Shown: positions 1-6,199 of the stretch, one piece after another | Numbering within the stretch: position 1 is the first letter of the stretch | Layout of the letters: every line of letters starts with the position of its first letter | Source of the DNA: an uncultured Sutterella sp. | GTDB lineage: Bacteria; Pseudomonadota; Gammaproteobacteria; Burkholderiales; Burkholderiaceae_F | Assembly (NCBI GenBank): GCA_900754475.1 | Contig: CAAECY010000064.1 | Location: forward strand, 1 to 6,199 | Direction: 5' to 3' | Length of the DNA: 6,199 nucleotides | Made by a program: the position numbers and the translations under genes | Notes under the pieces: generated by a model | Told to the model about the DNA's origin: nothing | What the model saw: only the letters and a program-made list of their open reading frames with translations | Database searches by the model: none

Positions 1-13
1 ATAACCATGAGTA

Positions 14-46
14 ACCGCCCACTACGAGAACCGTACGGTGGGTGGT
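14..46 (+). repeat. Imperfect GC-rich inverted repeat (possible hairpin)
   Basis: Positions 14-22 can pair with 38-46 in a 9-bp stem around a 15-nt loop. Eight pairs are Watson-Crick; the ninth (17 with 43) is a G-U wobble in plus-strand RNA. The loop itself holds the palindrome CCGTACGG (31-38, sharing base 38 with the stem). No T-run follows the stem, so it is not a standard intrinsic terminator. It could be a read-through stem from an upstream gene, a regulatory site or chance in GC-rich DNA. Confidence 0.3.
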
Positions 47-102
47 GTGGGAGGACGGCGCGGGGACATCCCTGCGCCTCCTACCCGATTCGGGTTGCTC
101 CG

Positions 103-139
103 GTAACATTTTCCGCATTGTCACCGTAACTTTTGCCGC
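103..139 (+). promoter_or_regulatory. Candidate operator: two direct repeats 23 bp apart
   Basis: GTAACATTTTCCGC (103-116) and GTAACTTTTGCCGC (126-139) match at 12 of 14 positions and lie exactly 23 bp apart, about two helical turns. They sit in the only AT-richer patch of the leader, 66-102 bp before the first start codon, where the operon promoter would be expected. I could not place a convincing -35/-10 pair: TTGCTC (95-100) and TAACAT (104-109) are each only partial matches and are wrongly spaced. A binding site for a regulator on one DNA face is an inference from spacing and position. No regulator gene is visible in the window. Confidence 0.4.
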
Positions 140-188
140 TCCGCGTCCCGTCCCATTCCGTCACGTCACGTCGAGGGGGCCGGGGACG

Positions 189-194
189 AAGGAG
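189..194 (+). promoter_or_regulatory. Ribosome binding site deciding the start of the GHKL ATPase gene
   Basis: AAGGAG lies 10 nt before the ATG at 205. An in-frame TTG at 133 would add 24 residues rich in Arg, Ser and Gly that look like translated leader, and it has no comparable site. The ATG at 205 is therefore preferred. Confidence 0.75.
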
Positions 195-204
195 CCGCAC
201 CGTC

Positions 205-1707
205 ATGTCCGAACCGATCATTCTGACGCCGAACGCGCCGACCATGCTCAACTCCCTGAGAGCGCTCGGCTACTCCTTCAACACTGCGGTTGCCGACATC
301 GTCGACAACTCGATTGCCGCGGGCGCCGACCGCGTCGACGTCTCGTTGGGCGGAGGCGAGGGCGAATCGCCCTTCCTTGCGATTTCCGACAACGGGCGCG
401 GGATGGACGCCGAAGAGCTGCGCGAAGCCATGCGCTACGCCTGCCGCGACTGCGAGTCGGAGCGCGACGGGGACGACCTCGGTCGCTTCGGGCTCGGGAT
501 GAAAACGGCGTCGCTCTCGCAGTGCCGGCGTCTGGCGGTGATTTCGAAAAAGAACGGTCGCACGAGCGGCGCCGTTTGGGACATCGACCGCATCGCCGAA
601 ACGAACGACTGGACGCTCGACCTGCTCGACGAAACGGAGTGCGCGCGGGAGCGCGGTTCGATTCTGCTCGAAGACTTCGAATCGGGAACGCTCGTACTCT
701 GGAGCAACTTCGACCGACTCGAAGACCGCGAGCGGGACGTGCATTTGGCGCTCGCCGAAAAGACGGACGAACTGCGCGAGCATCTCGGGCTCGTCTACCA
801 CCGCTACATCACGGGCGAGCGGGGCCTCCGGAAGGTGGAGATCACGATCGGGGACGTGCCCGTGCCGCCGAAAGACCCCTTCGCGGAAACGGCCTCGGGG
901 GGCGCCGAGCGTCTGCACGAAGCGCGGATCGCCGTTGAAGGTTATCCCGACGACCCCGTCGTCGTCACGGGCTTCACGCTTCCGCACCAGAACCGCATGA
1001 GCGGAGAGCTGCGCGACAAGATCGGCCTCAAAGGGCGGACGCTCGGGCAGGATCAGGGCTTTTACATTTACCGAAACGGCCGCCTCATCGACTGGGGCGG
1101 CTGGTACCGACTCGCGCGCCGCGCGCAGCTCGCAAAGTTGAGTCGCGTGCGCATCGACATCCCGAACGCGCTCGACCACCTGTGGGAGCTCGACATCAAG
1201 AAGTCGAAGGCGACGCCCCCTCGGGTCGTGCGCGAGCGCCTGGGCGAAATCGTGGGGATTCTGCAGCAGTCCTCGGAGCGGATCGTTCGCGGACGGGGTG
1301 CACCGATCACGCGGGGGTCTCCCGAGACGGCGGAGCCCTGGACGACCTCGGTCGGCGGGGAAAACCGCACGTACGCGGTCGAAATCAACCGCGAGCACCT
1401 CTTTTTGCAGATGCTGCGCGCGGAACTCTCGGCCGAGCAGAAAAAGATGCTCGACGCCTACCTCGGCATTCTCGAGCGCTCGTACCCGGTGGGTTTCGTC
1501 AACCGCCGCTACGCCGAAGACGGGGTCGACGCCAATACGACCGAAGCGAATCTCGCCCGACTCAAGAAAGAAGTCGAGCGGCTCGAAGCGTGCCTCGACG
1601 AGGAGGACCGTCGGATGCTCGCCGCGAGGCTTGCCGACTCGATCGGACGACGCCGTCCGAGTACGGGTTACGAGCGCGTCGTGAACGAACTTTTCGAGAA
1701 AAAATAA
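205..1707 (+). CDS. MutL/MORC-like GHKL ATPase of an Mza-type defence operon
   Basis: A 500-residue cytoplasmic ATP-binding protein with a HATPase_c_3-like N-terminus. The N-box is residues 28-41 (AVADIVDNSIAAGA) with Mg-binding Asn35. The G1 box is DNGRGM (62-67), and the G2/lid is GRFGLGMKTAS (93-103). A GTLVLW strand (161-166) leads into an S5-fold transducer region with QGFYIYRNGRLI (284-295). LDIKKSKA (329-336) probably carries the lysine that contacts the ATP gamma-phosphate, as in MutL. The last ~130 residues include a likely coiled coil (about 443-475). By analogy with MutL, MORC and Hsp90, ATP binding should close a dimeric clamp, here probably on DNA. Asp31 stands where most GHKL enzymes have the catalytic Glu. 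The gene opens the operon and ends 6 nt before the Z1 gene, consistent with the MutL component of Mza (probably MzaB; the letter is from memory). No MutL endonuclease motif or membrane segment is seen. Confidence 0.88.
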   Translation: MSEPIILTPNAPTMLNSLRALGYSFNTAVADIVDNSIAAGADRVDVSLGGGEGESPFLAISDNGRGMDAEELREAMRYACRDCESERDGDDLGRFGLGMKTASLSQCRRLAVISKKNGRTSGAVWDIDRIAETNDWTLDLLDETECARERGSILLEDFESGTLVLWSNFDRLEDRERDVHLALAEKTDELREHLGLVYHRYITGERGLRKVEITIGDVPVPPKDPFAETASGGAERLHEARIAVEGYPDDPVVVTGFTLPHQNRMSGELRDKIGLKGRTLGQDQGFYIYRNGRLIDWGGWYRLARRAQLAKLSRVRIDIPNALDHLWELDIKKSKATPPRVVRERLGEIVGILQQSSERIVRGRGAPITRGSPETAEPWTTSVGGENRTYAVEINREHLFLQMLRAELSAEQKKMLDAYLGILERSYPVGFVNRRYAEDGVDANTTEANLARLKKEVERLEACLDEEDRRMLAARLADSIGRRRPSTGYERVVNELFEKK

Positions 1708-1713
1708 GAAATC

Positions 1714-4455
1714 ATGGACAGCGATACCCTGCAACGCCTGACTCTTGTCTATCGGGGGCTCGCCTCGACGAGCGACGCCGAAGTCGTCACCGAAGAAGCC
1801 TTTGCGGCCGACATGGCGAAGTTCGCGTCGTTTGCGAAGATGATGTTTCCCGACCTCACGGACGCGGACCTGAAGTTTTTCGAAGACGACCGACGGAGCA
1901 AAACGTTCATCACCCTGAGCGAAGCGCCCGCCCTCGTCGACGCGAACCACAAACCCTGGGTGCCGCAGCGCTGGCGCGAGCCCGAACTCAACCGCAACCG
2001 TCTTTTCTGGACGAAGTACCGGGAGCGCTTGTTCGAAATCGACCGCTCCCCGAAGGTGATCGCCGACATCGATGCCGTCACCGACGCGGTGCTCGACGGG
2101 TGCGGGGATCCCCTCAAGCGGGAAGCCCCCTGGCAGCGCCGCGGCATGGTGATCGGCGAAGTGCAGTCGGGGAAGACGGGCGTCTTCGCGGGCCTCATGA
2201 ACAAAGCGGCCGACGCGGGCTACAAGGTGATCGTGGTGCTCGCGGGGATGCTCAACAATCTTCGCGAGCAGACGCAACGGCGCATCGACGAGGATTTCCG
2301 CGGGAGCCCGAGCACGTGGTGCGCCGCGGGCGACGGGAATCCCGTCATTTCTTTGACGACCGCGGACGGGGACTTCAAGCCGGGGACCGCCTTCCAACTC
2401 TCCACGGCCGAAAACGGTGTGGTGCTCGCGGTCCTCAAAAAGAACAAGGACGTGCTCGAGAGCTTCCACGCGTGGCTCACGGAAACGAAGAACGCCAACC
2501 TGAGGCCGGGGAGCACCACGGTCGATTCGACGCTGCTCCTCATCGACGACGAAGCGGACAGCGCGTCCGTCAACACGAACGCGCCCGACAAGGACGCGAC
2601 GGCGGTGAATTTTCAAATCCGGCGCCTCCTCAACCTTTTCCGCAACGCCTCCTACGTGGGCTTTACGGCGACGCCCTACGCGAACATCTTCATCGATCCC
2701 TTCGACGAAGACGGGAAGCTGAGCGACCTTTTTCCGAAGAACTTCATCCGCTACACGAAAATTCCGTCGAACTACTTCGGCGTCGGTCGCATGTTGGACG
2801 CCAAGGAACGGGCGGACGCCGACCCGTCGGCCCCTCAGATCGTGCAAACGATCGAAGACGCGGAGGCGAAATTCGGCTTGAAGCACAAGAAAACGCTTGC
2901 GGCCGAAATCGCAACGCCCGGCTGGGAGCCGCCCGCCTCGCTCGTGCGCGCGCTCCGGCAGTTCCTCGTCGCGAACGCGCTGCTCGATCTGCGCGGGCTC
3001 AAAACCTCGCACCGCACGATGATGGTGAACGTGAGCCGCTTTACGGGCGTGCAGGACGCGCTGCGCGACCGGATCGCGGAGTTGCTCCTTGGCATGACGC
3101 GCGAAATTTCGCTTCACGCCCGCTCGCGTCTCGGCGGCACGAACCGCGAAATCGAAGCGGTGCGCGCCGTCTTCGAAGAGGATTTCGGCCACGCGGAGTT
3201 CGCGTGGAAGGACGTGCGCATGCAGTTGCCCGTCTCGGTCGAAGGCATCAAGGTCTGCGCCATCAACCAGACGAGCAGCGACGCGCTTCGCTACGACGAC
3301 TACAAGGAAAGCGGCCTTCGAGTCGTGGCGGTAGGCGGCCTCACGCTCTCGCGCGGGCTTACGCTCGAAGGGCTGTGCGTGAGTTACCTCTATCGGTCGA
3401 CCGCAACCTACGACACGCTCACGCAGATGGGGCGCTGGTTCGGGTACCGCCCGCACTACGAGGACCTCTGCCGCATCTGGCTCTCCGAAACGACCTACGG
3501 GTATTTCGCCCGGATTGCCGACGCGATGCTGCGGCTCCAAAGCGAAGTCGCCCAGATGGAAAAGGACGGGAAGGAGCCGAAGGATTTCGGCCTCAAGGTT
3601 CTCAAGAGCCCCGACGCGCTTGCGATCACGAGCCGAAACAAGATGCGGAATTCACGCGAAATCACCGTGACGTGCTCCTTCAGCGCGTACTTCACGGAAA
3701 CGTCGCGCCTCCCGATCGAGGCGACGGCCGCGAACAAGAGGGCGGTCAAAACGTTCCTCGAACGCGTCGCCGAAGCGGGCTGCCCGCGCGAGAGCTGGCG
3801 CGACGACCCCTCGAAAGTCTTTTTCCGCGAGGTTCCGAAGTCGATCGCGGCCGACTTCGTGCGCGAATTTTCCGACGACGGGAGCAACTTCTACCTCGCG
3901 CACTACGACGACCGCACGAGCGGCATGGCGAATTTCATCGAGACGACCGACGTCGACGAGCTTCGGACCTGGGACGTCGCGATCTGGGGCGTGCGCCGCA
4001 CGAACGCGGACGAAAATCCGGAGGTCGACCTCGGGGGCGGCGTGTCCGTGCACCCGCAGTTGCGTCCCGTCAAGAGCAAAGACTACGAGGCGGGGTTCGT
4101 CGCTTTCGAGCGCGGCCGCATTTCGGGCCCCGAAGTCGAAGAACCGGGCCTTACGGAAGAAGAAGTCGCCGAGGCGAGGAGCGTACGCTCCGCGACGGGG
4201 TCCGAAACCGAAAAGCAGGGGAAGCGCCGCACGTACTGCCGCCGTACGCGCCGTCGGCCTCTGCTCGTTCTGATGCCCGTGCGCCCGAGTTCGGACGACG
4301 GGACCGTTCGCGACTGGGTGCCCGCCTACGCGCTCAGCTTCTGCGCTTTCGACGAGGACCGCTCGCGCCTCTCCGAGGTTTCGTACCGCGTCAACCGCGT
4401 GTGGATCGAGCGGTACCTGAACGGCATCGACGACGAAGGAGACACCGATGAGTGA
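1714..4455 (+). CDS. Z1-domain superfamily II helicase-like ATPase
   Basis: A 913-residue protein with an intact SF2-type motor. After a mostly helical N-terminal region (about 1-140) comes Walker A, GEVQSGKTG (148-156, Lys154). Walker B is IDDEAD (277-282), and the motif III-like segment is GFTATPYA (316-323). The Z1 hallmarks follow: GGLTLSRGLTLEGL (541-554) and the motif VI-like QMGRWFGYR (571-579), whose Arg574 and Arg579 are candidate arginine fingers. The tail contains a basic cluster (837-848) just before RPLL, a tail type I associate with this family. Z1 proteins accompany MORC/MutL-like ATPases in restriction-type and Mza defence clusters, where they are inferred to translocate on or remodel DNA. 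Databases sometimes call the family endonuclease, but I see no nuclease motif. The start is 6 nt after the previous stop, with only a weak purine-rich site (around 1706-1711), suggesting coupling to gene 1. The 3' end overlaps the next gene by 8 nt. Confidence 0.92.
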   Translation: MDSDTLQRLTLVYRGLASTSDAEVVTEEAFAADMAKFASFAKMMFPDLTDADLKFFEDDRRSKTFITLSEAPALVDANHKPWVPQRWREPELNRNRLFWTKYRERLFEIDRSPKVIADIDAVTDAVLDGCGDPLKREAPWQRRGMVIGEVQSGKTGVFAGLMNKAADAGYKVIVVLAGMLNNLREQTQRRIDEDFRGSPSTWCAAGDGNPVISLTTADGDFKPGTAFQLSTAENGVVLAVLKKNKDVLESFHAWLTETKNANLRPGSTTVDSTLLLIDDEADSASVNTNAPDKDATAVNFQIRRLLNLFRNASYVGFTATPYANIFIDPFDEDGKLSDLFPKNFIRYTKIPSNYFGVGRMLDAKERADADPSAPQIVQTIEDAEAKFGLKHKKTLAAEIATPGWEPPASLVRALRQFLVANALLDLRGLKTSHRTMMVNVSRFTGVQDALRDRIAELLLGMTREISLHARSRLGGTNREIEAVRAVFEEDFGHAEFAWKDVRMQLPVSVEGIKVCAINQTSSDALRYDDYKESGLRVVAVGGLTLSRGLTLEGLCVSYLYRSTATYDTLTQMGRWFGYRPHYEDLCRIWLSETTYGYFARIADAMLRLQSEVAQMEKDGKEPKDFGLKVLKSPDALAITSRNKMRNSREITVTCSFSAYFTETSRLPIEATAANKRAVKTFLERVAEAGCPRESWRDDPSKVFFREVPKSIAADFVREFSDDGSNFYLAHYDDRTSGMANFIETTDVDELRTWDVAIWGVRRTNADENPEVDLGGGVSVHPQLRPVKSKDYEAGFVAFERGRISGPEVEEPGLTEEEVAEARSVRSATGSETEKQGKRRTYCRRTRRRPLLVLMPVRPSSDDGTVRDWVPAYALSFCAFDEDRSRLSEVSYRVNRVWIERYLNGIDDEGDTDE
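4178..4191. repeat. Perfect 14-bp palindrome inside the Z1 gene
   Basis: GGAGCGTACGCTCC reads identically on both strands. It falls inside the Z1 gene, just before the basic C-terminal segment. One such palindrome is near what chance would give in a window this size, so no function is claimed. Confidence 0.3.
4436..4442 (+). promoter_or_regulatory. Ribosome binding site of the DUF4420 gene, inside the Z1 gene
   Basis: AAGGAGA lies 5 nt before the ATG at 4448 and is embedded in the last codons of the Z1 gene. It supports this start and the 8-nt overlap. Confidence 0.75.
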
Positions 4456-5536
4456 GGAAACGGAAAAGAGAACGGCTCCGACGGATGCGGGCGCATCGCC
4501 CGCGCCGTCCGCGTCGCTCGCGTCGACGTCGATCGATGCGGGCCGCATCGCGGAACTCTGGGACCGCATGAGGGCGCTCGTCGCGCGGGGCGCGGCGGGC
4601 GACCGGCTTTTGCGCCAGGTCGCGTCCGCCCCGCTTACGGCGGGACTCTCCTTCGGTCCCGAAGGAAAGCCCGGCCTCTACGTCGAAGCGACGTCGGGGA
4701 AGATCAAGTCCGCCTTCAGTCACCTTTCGATCGTCGACGTCAAACGGGGCGCCGCGTCGGTCCTCGTTCTCGAACTCGAAGAGCCCGAGCTCTGCGGGTG
4801 CTTCGCGGCGCTTTGCGAGCACGCGTTCCGAACGCTCGGAGAGCTCTCTCCGGGGACGACGGGCGAAGCGTTTCTCGACCGCGTTTTGAACGACTGGCGC
4901 ACGCTTCTCGGACGGCGCCGCTCGCGCTTGTCGGCCGAAGAAGTGCGAGGCCTTTGGTGCGAACTCGACGTCCTCGACGAACTCGTCAAGAAGCACGGAC
5001 TTGCGGCAATCGGCTTCTGGACGGGGCCGGGTGGAACCTTCGACGAATCGGTCGACCGCACGCAGGACTTTTCGCTTCCCGAAGGGTTCCTCGAAGTCAA
5101 ATCCGTCTACCGACAGGCGGGCGAAGTGCGGATTTCCTCCCTCAATCAGCTCGACGTGACGGAGGGCTCCACCCTTTACCTTTGCGCCGTCACGATCGCC
5201 GACGGCGTGCCCTCGGGCGAGTCGGGCGAATCGCTGCGCGGGAAGGTCGAAAGCGTGCGCCGTACGATCTCGGAATGCGCGGGCGACGTGCGCGCTCAGG
5301 CCCTCAAGGCGCTCGAAGCGTTCTCGAACCGGCTCTTTTTCGCGGGCTACGACCCCGAGGATCCGAGCGAGGAATACGACCGCGCCTACCGCCGCGTTCG
5401 GCTCACGGTCTACGACGCGACGAGCGACGAATTCCCGGCGCTGCGCCGTTCTTCGACCCCGCCCGCCGTGGTCGACGCCTCGTATCGGTTGGCGCTTGCG
5501 GCGCTCGCTCCTTTTGAGGTCGGAGGCGTCGTATGA
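4448..5536 (+). CDS. DUF4420-type PD-(D/E)XK motif protein (predicted nuclease)
   Basis: A 362-residue cytoplasmic protein. The first ~30 residues are Ala/Ser/Pro/Thr-rich and probably disordered; the folded part seems to begin near Ile34. The nuclease core is visible in order: WCELDVLDEL (170-179) with Glu172, GFWTGPGG (189-196), Asp207 in TQDFSLP, then Glu216-Val-Lys218 in FLEVKSV, and Gln234 in SSLNQLD. This gives the D-x8-E-x-K pattern plus a trailing Gln of PD-(D/E)XK restriction-type enzymes, and the GFWTGP segment is typical of PF14390 (DUF4420). All expected catalytic residues are present, so it is the best candidate for the DNA-cutting effector of the operon. In Mza terms it is the DUF component, probably MzaD. 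It overlaps the Z1 gene by 8 nt and the next gene by 4 nt (ATGA), so the products are probably made in concert. Metal-dependent cleavage is inferred from motifs. Confidence 0.85.
   Translation: MSEETEKRTAPTDAGASPAPSASLASTSIDAGRIAELWDRMRALVARGAAGDRLLRQVASAPLTAGLSFGPEGKPGLYVEATSGKIKSAFSHLSIVDVKRGAASVLVLELEEPELCGCFAALCEHAFRTLGELSPGTTGEAFLDRVLNDWRTLLGRRRSRLSAEEVRGLWCELDVLDELVKKHGLAAIGFWTGPGGTFDESVDRTQDFSLPEGFLEVKSVYRQAGEVRISSLNQLDVTEGSTLYLCAVTIADGVPSGESGESLRGKVESVRRTISECAGDVRAQALKALEAFSNRLFFAGYDPEDPSEEYDRAYRRVRLTVYDATSDEFPALRRSSTPPAVVDASYRLALAALAPFEVGGVV
5522..5526 (+). promoter_or_regulatory. Ribosome binding site of the fourth gene
   Basis: GGAGG lies 6 nt before the ATG at 5533, inside the end of the DUF4420 gene. 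Together with the ATGA overlap it fixes the start of a gene that runs out of the window. Confidence 0.75.
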
Positions 5537-6199
5537 GTTCGTACCTCGACTTCAAGGACGCGTTCGTCGAACGCGCCGACGAGGCGCCCGCGAAGGGGCA
5601 CGATCCCGCCGAGCGCGCCATGTGGCAGTGGCTGCGGCTCGTGCGCTTCGTGCGTTCGGACTGCGGCACGCCGCGCGCCGTCGAAAAGCGCGCCGACACG
5701 CCGTTCGACTTCGTGGCGTTGGCGAACGGGACGCTCTACCTCTACATCGTCGACCGGGAGCTCTTCGAGCGCGACGAAGAGGTGGTGGGGCGGCGCGACT
5801 TCAAAGAGGCGCTCGCGAGGCTCGACTTTTACGTACGGTCCGCCGTCGGCGTGGGCGTGAGGCAAACGGGCGACGAGGTCGACCGGCTCGTTTTCGCCCT
5901 GTTGCGCGAAATCGCCGAAGGGCGTGAAAAAGACGTGCGACGCGTCGCCGCCTGCATTCTCACGCTCAACCCCCTGCGGGAAGGGTCGGATCAACCGAAG
6001 ACCGTTCACATCGGACCGCTCGCGCTCGACGTCTTCTGTTGGTCGCCCGTCACATACTGGACGCCCGCCGAGCACGACGCATGGCTCGAAGCCGTGCGCG
6101 GGATGGATGCGGAGGGCGTCGCAGCCGTCGATCCCGCGCCCGAAGACGCTTCTCAACCTTCGGCGCCCGCTGTTCCGGACGTCACGCGCCCCGCTTCGC
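5533..6199 (+). CDS. Probable AIPR-family protein, N-terminal 222 residues (cut by window end)
   Basis: The frame starts at the ATGA overlap with the DUF4420 gene and stays open to the last base, so this is a partial gene, not a short one. Two stretches resemble the N-terminal part of AIPR (abortive infection phage resistance) proteins as I remember them. The first is a strand pair FDF (58-60) and TLYLYIVD (67-74), followed by a helix ending in LDFYVRSA (97-104). The second is VAACILTLNP (138-147), then a short linker and LALDVFCWSP (163-172). Residues about 196-222 are Pro/Ala-rich, probably a linker. The conserved AIPR core would lie further on and cannot be checked. Gene order also favours AIPR, since it follows DUF4420 in Mza operons (probably MzaE). 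The N-terminal resemblance alone would not carry the call, and an unrelated accessory protein remains possible. Confidence 0.5.
   Translation, partial: MSSYLDFKDAFVERADEAPAKGHDPAERAMWQWLRLVRFVRSDCGTPRAVEKRADTPFDFVALANGTLYLYIVDRELFERDEEVVGRRDFKEALARLDFYVRSAVGVGVRQTGDEVDRLVFALLREIAEGREKDVRRVAACILTLNPLREGSDQPKTVHIGPLALDVFCWSPVTYWTPAEHDAWLEAVRGMDAEGVAAVDPAPEDASQPSAPAVPDVTRPAS

Noticed and set aside
159..172. Short tandem repeat of TCACG (about 2.6 copies)
   Set aside because: It is too short to distinguish from chance in GC-rich DNA and has no supporting context.
133..204. TTG start extending the GHKL ATPase by 24 residues
   Set aside because: There is no good ribosome binding site. The extension would overlap the direct repeat, and the ATG at 205 has AAGGAG at a workable distance.
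284..453. Cys80 and Cys83 (C-x2-C) with Cys107 as a possible zinc site in the GHKL ATPase
   Set aside because: The residues lie in the ATP-lid region, a fourth ligand is not apparent, and the family is not known to bind zinc here.
42..938. Open frame of 298 codons overlapping gene 1
   Set aside because: Its composition is Arg-rich shadow sequence. Gene 1 in the competing frame carries all the GHKL motifs.
166..3540. Open reading frame of 1124 codons on the minus strand
   Set aside because: It runs opposite to two genes with intact family motifs. Its translation is Arg/Val/His/Glu-rich with no recognisable domain, and GC-rich coding DNA commonly leaves the antisense frame open.
1182..4451. 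Open reading frame of 1089 codons on the plus strand in another frame
   Set aside because: Its translation is overwhelmingly Arg, Gly, Ala and Pro with no motif. It spans the boundary of genes 1 and 2 and is explained by codon bias of the real frames.
3652..4996. Two overlapping minus-strand frames (305 and 201 codons)
   Set aside because: Both are low-complexity shadows of the Z1 and DUF4420 genes, without ribosome binding sites or recognisable domains.
1..6199. CRISPR array, tRNA, rRNA, insertion sequence or intrinsic terminator
   Set aside because: I found no regularly spaced repeats, cloverleaf, transposase motif or GC stem followed by a T-run on either strand.

Overview
This GC-rich window has strong third-position G/C codon use and frequent TCG, CTC, GCG and GAA codons. 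It holds one tight, co-directional block of four plus-strand genes, with the last one cut by the window end. Base composition, codon use and clear Shine-Dalgarno sites point to a high-GC bacterium. A Gram-negative, Sutterella-like betaproteobacterium is a guess only, because no gene here is a taxonomic marker.

Layout. Positions 1-204 are non-coding leader. They contain an imperfect hairpin near the left edge, an AT-richer patch with a 23-bp-spaced direct repeat (103-116 and 126-139), and a Shine-Dalgarno site. Gene 1 (205-1707) is a GHKL ATPase of the MutL/MORC-like type found in bacterial conflict systems. Gene 2 (1714-4455) is a Z1-domain superfamily II helicase-like ATPase. Gene 3 (4448-5536) is a DUF4420-type PD-(D/E)XK nuclease-like protein. 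Gene 4 (5533 to beyond 6199) is an open 222-codon fragment that resembles the N-terminal part of AIPR-family proteins. The gene junctions are +6 nt, -8 nt and -4 nt (ATGA), so this looks like a single operon with translational coupling.

Interpretation. The ordered set MutL-like ATPase, Z1, DUF4420, AIPR matches the anti-phage system named Mza (after MutL, Z1, AIPR), reported in the 2020 survey of prokaryotic antiviral genes by Gao and colleagues. It is related to the MORC/MutL-associated restriction clusters described by Iyer, Abhiman and Aravind in 2008. The working model is that two ATPase modules (a GHKL clamp and an SF2-like motor) sense or remodel invading DNA, while the PD-(D/E)XK protein, perhaps with the AIPR protein, is the effector. 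No methyltransferase, Vsr nuclease or fifth Mza component is visible, so any such partner lies outside the window. The system is therefore a divergent member of a known family rather than wholly new. The points of most interest are the Asp in place of the usual N-box Glu in gene 1, the operator-like direct repeat in the leader, and the divergent AIPR-like gene at the right edge.
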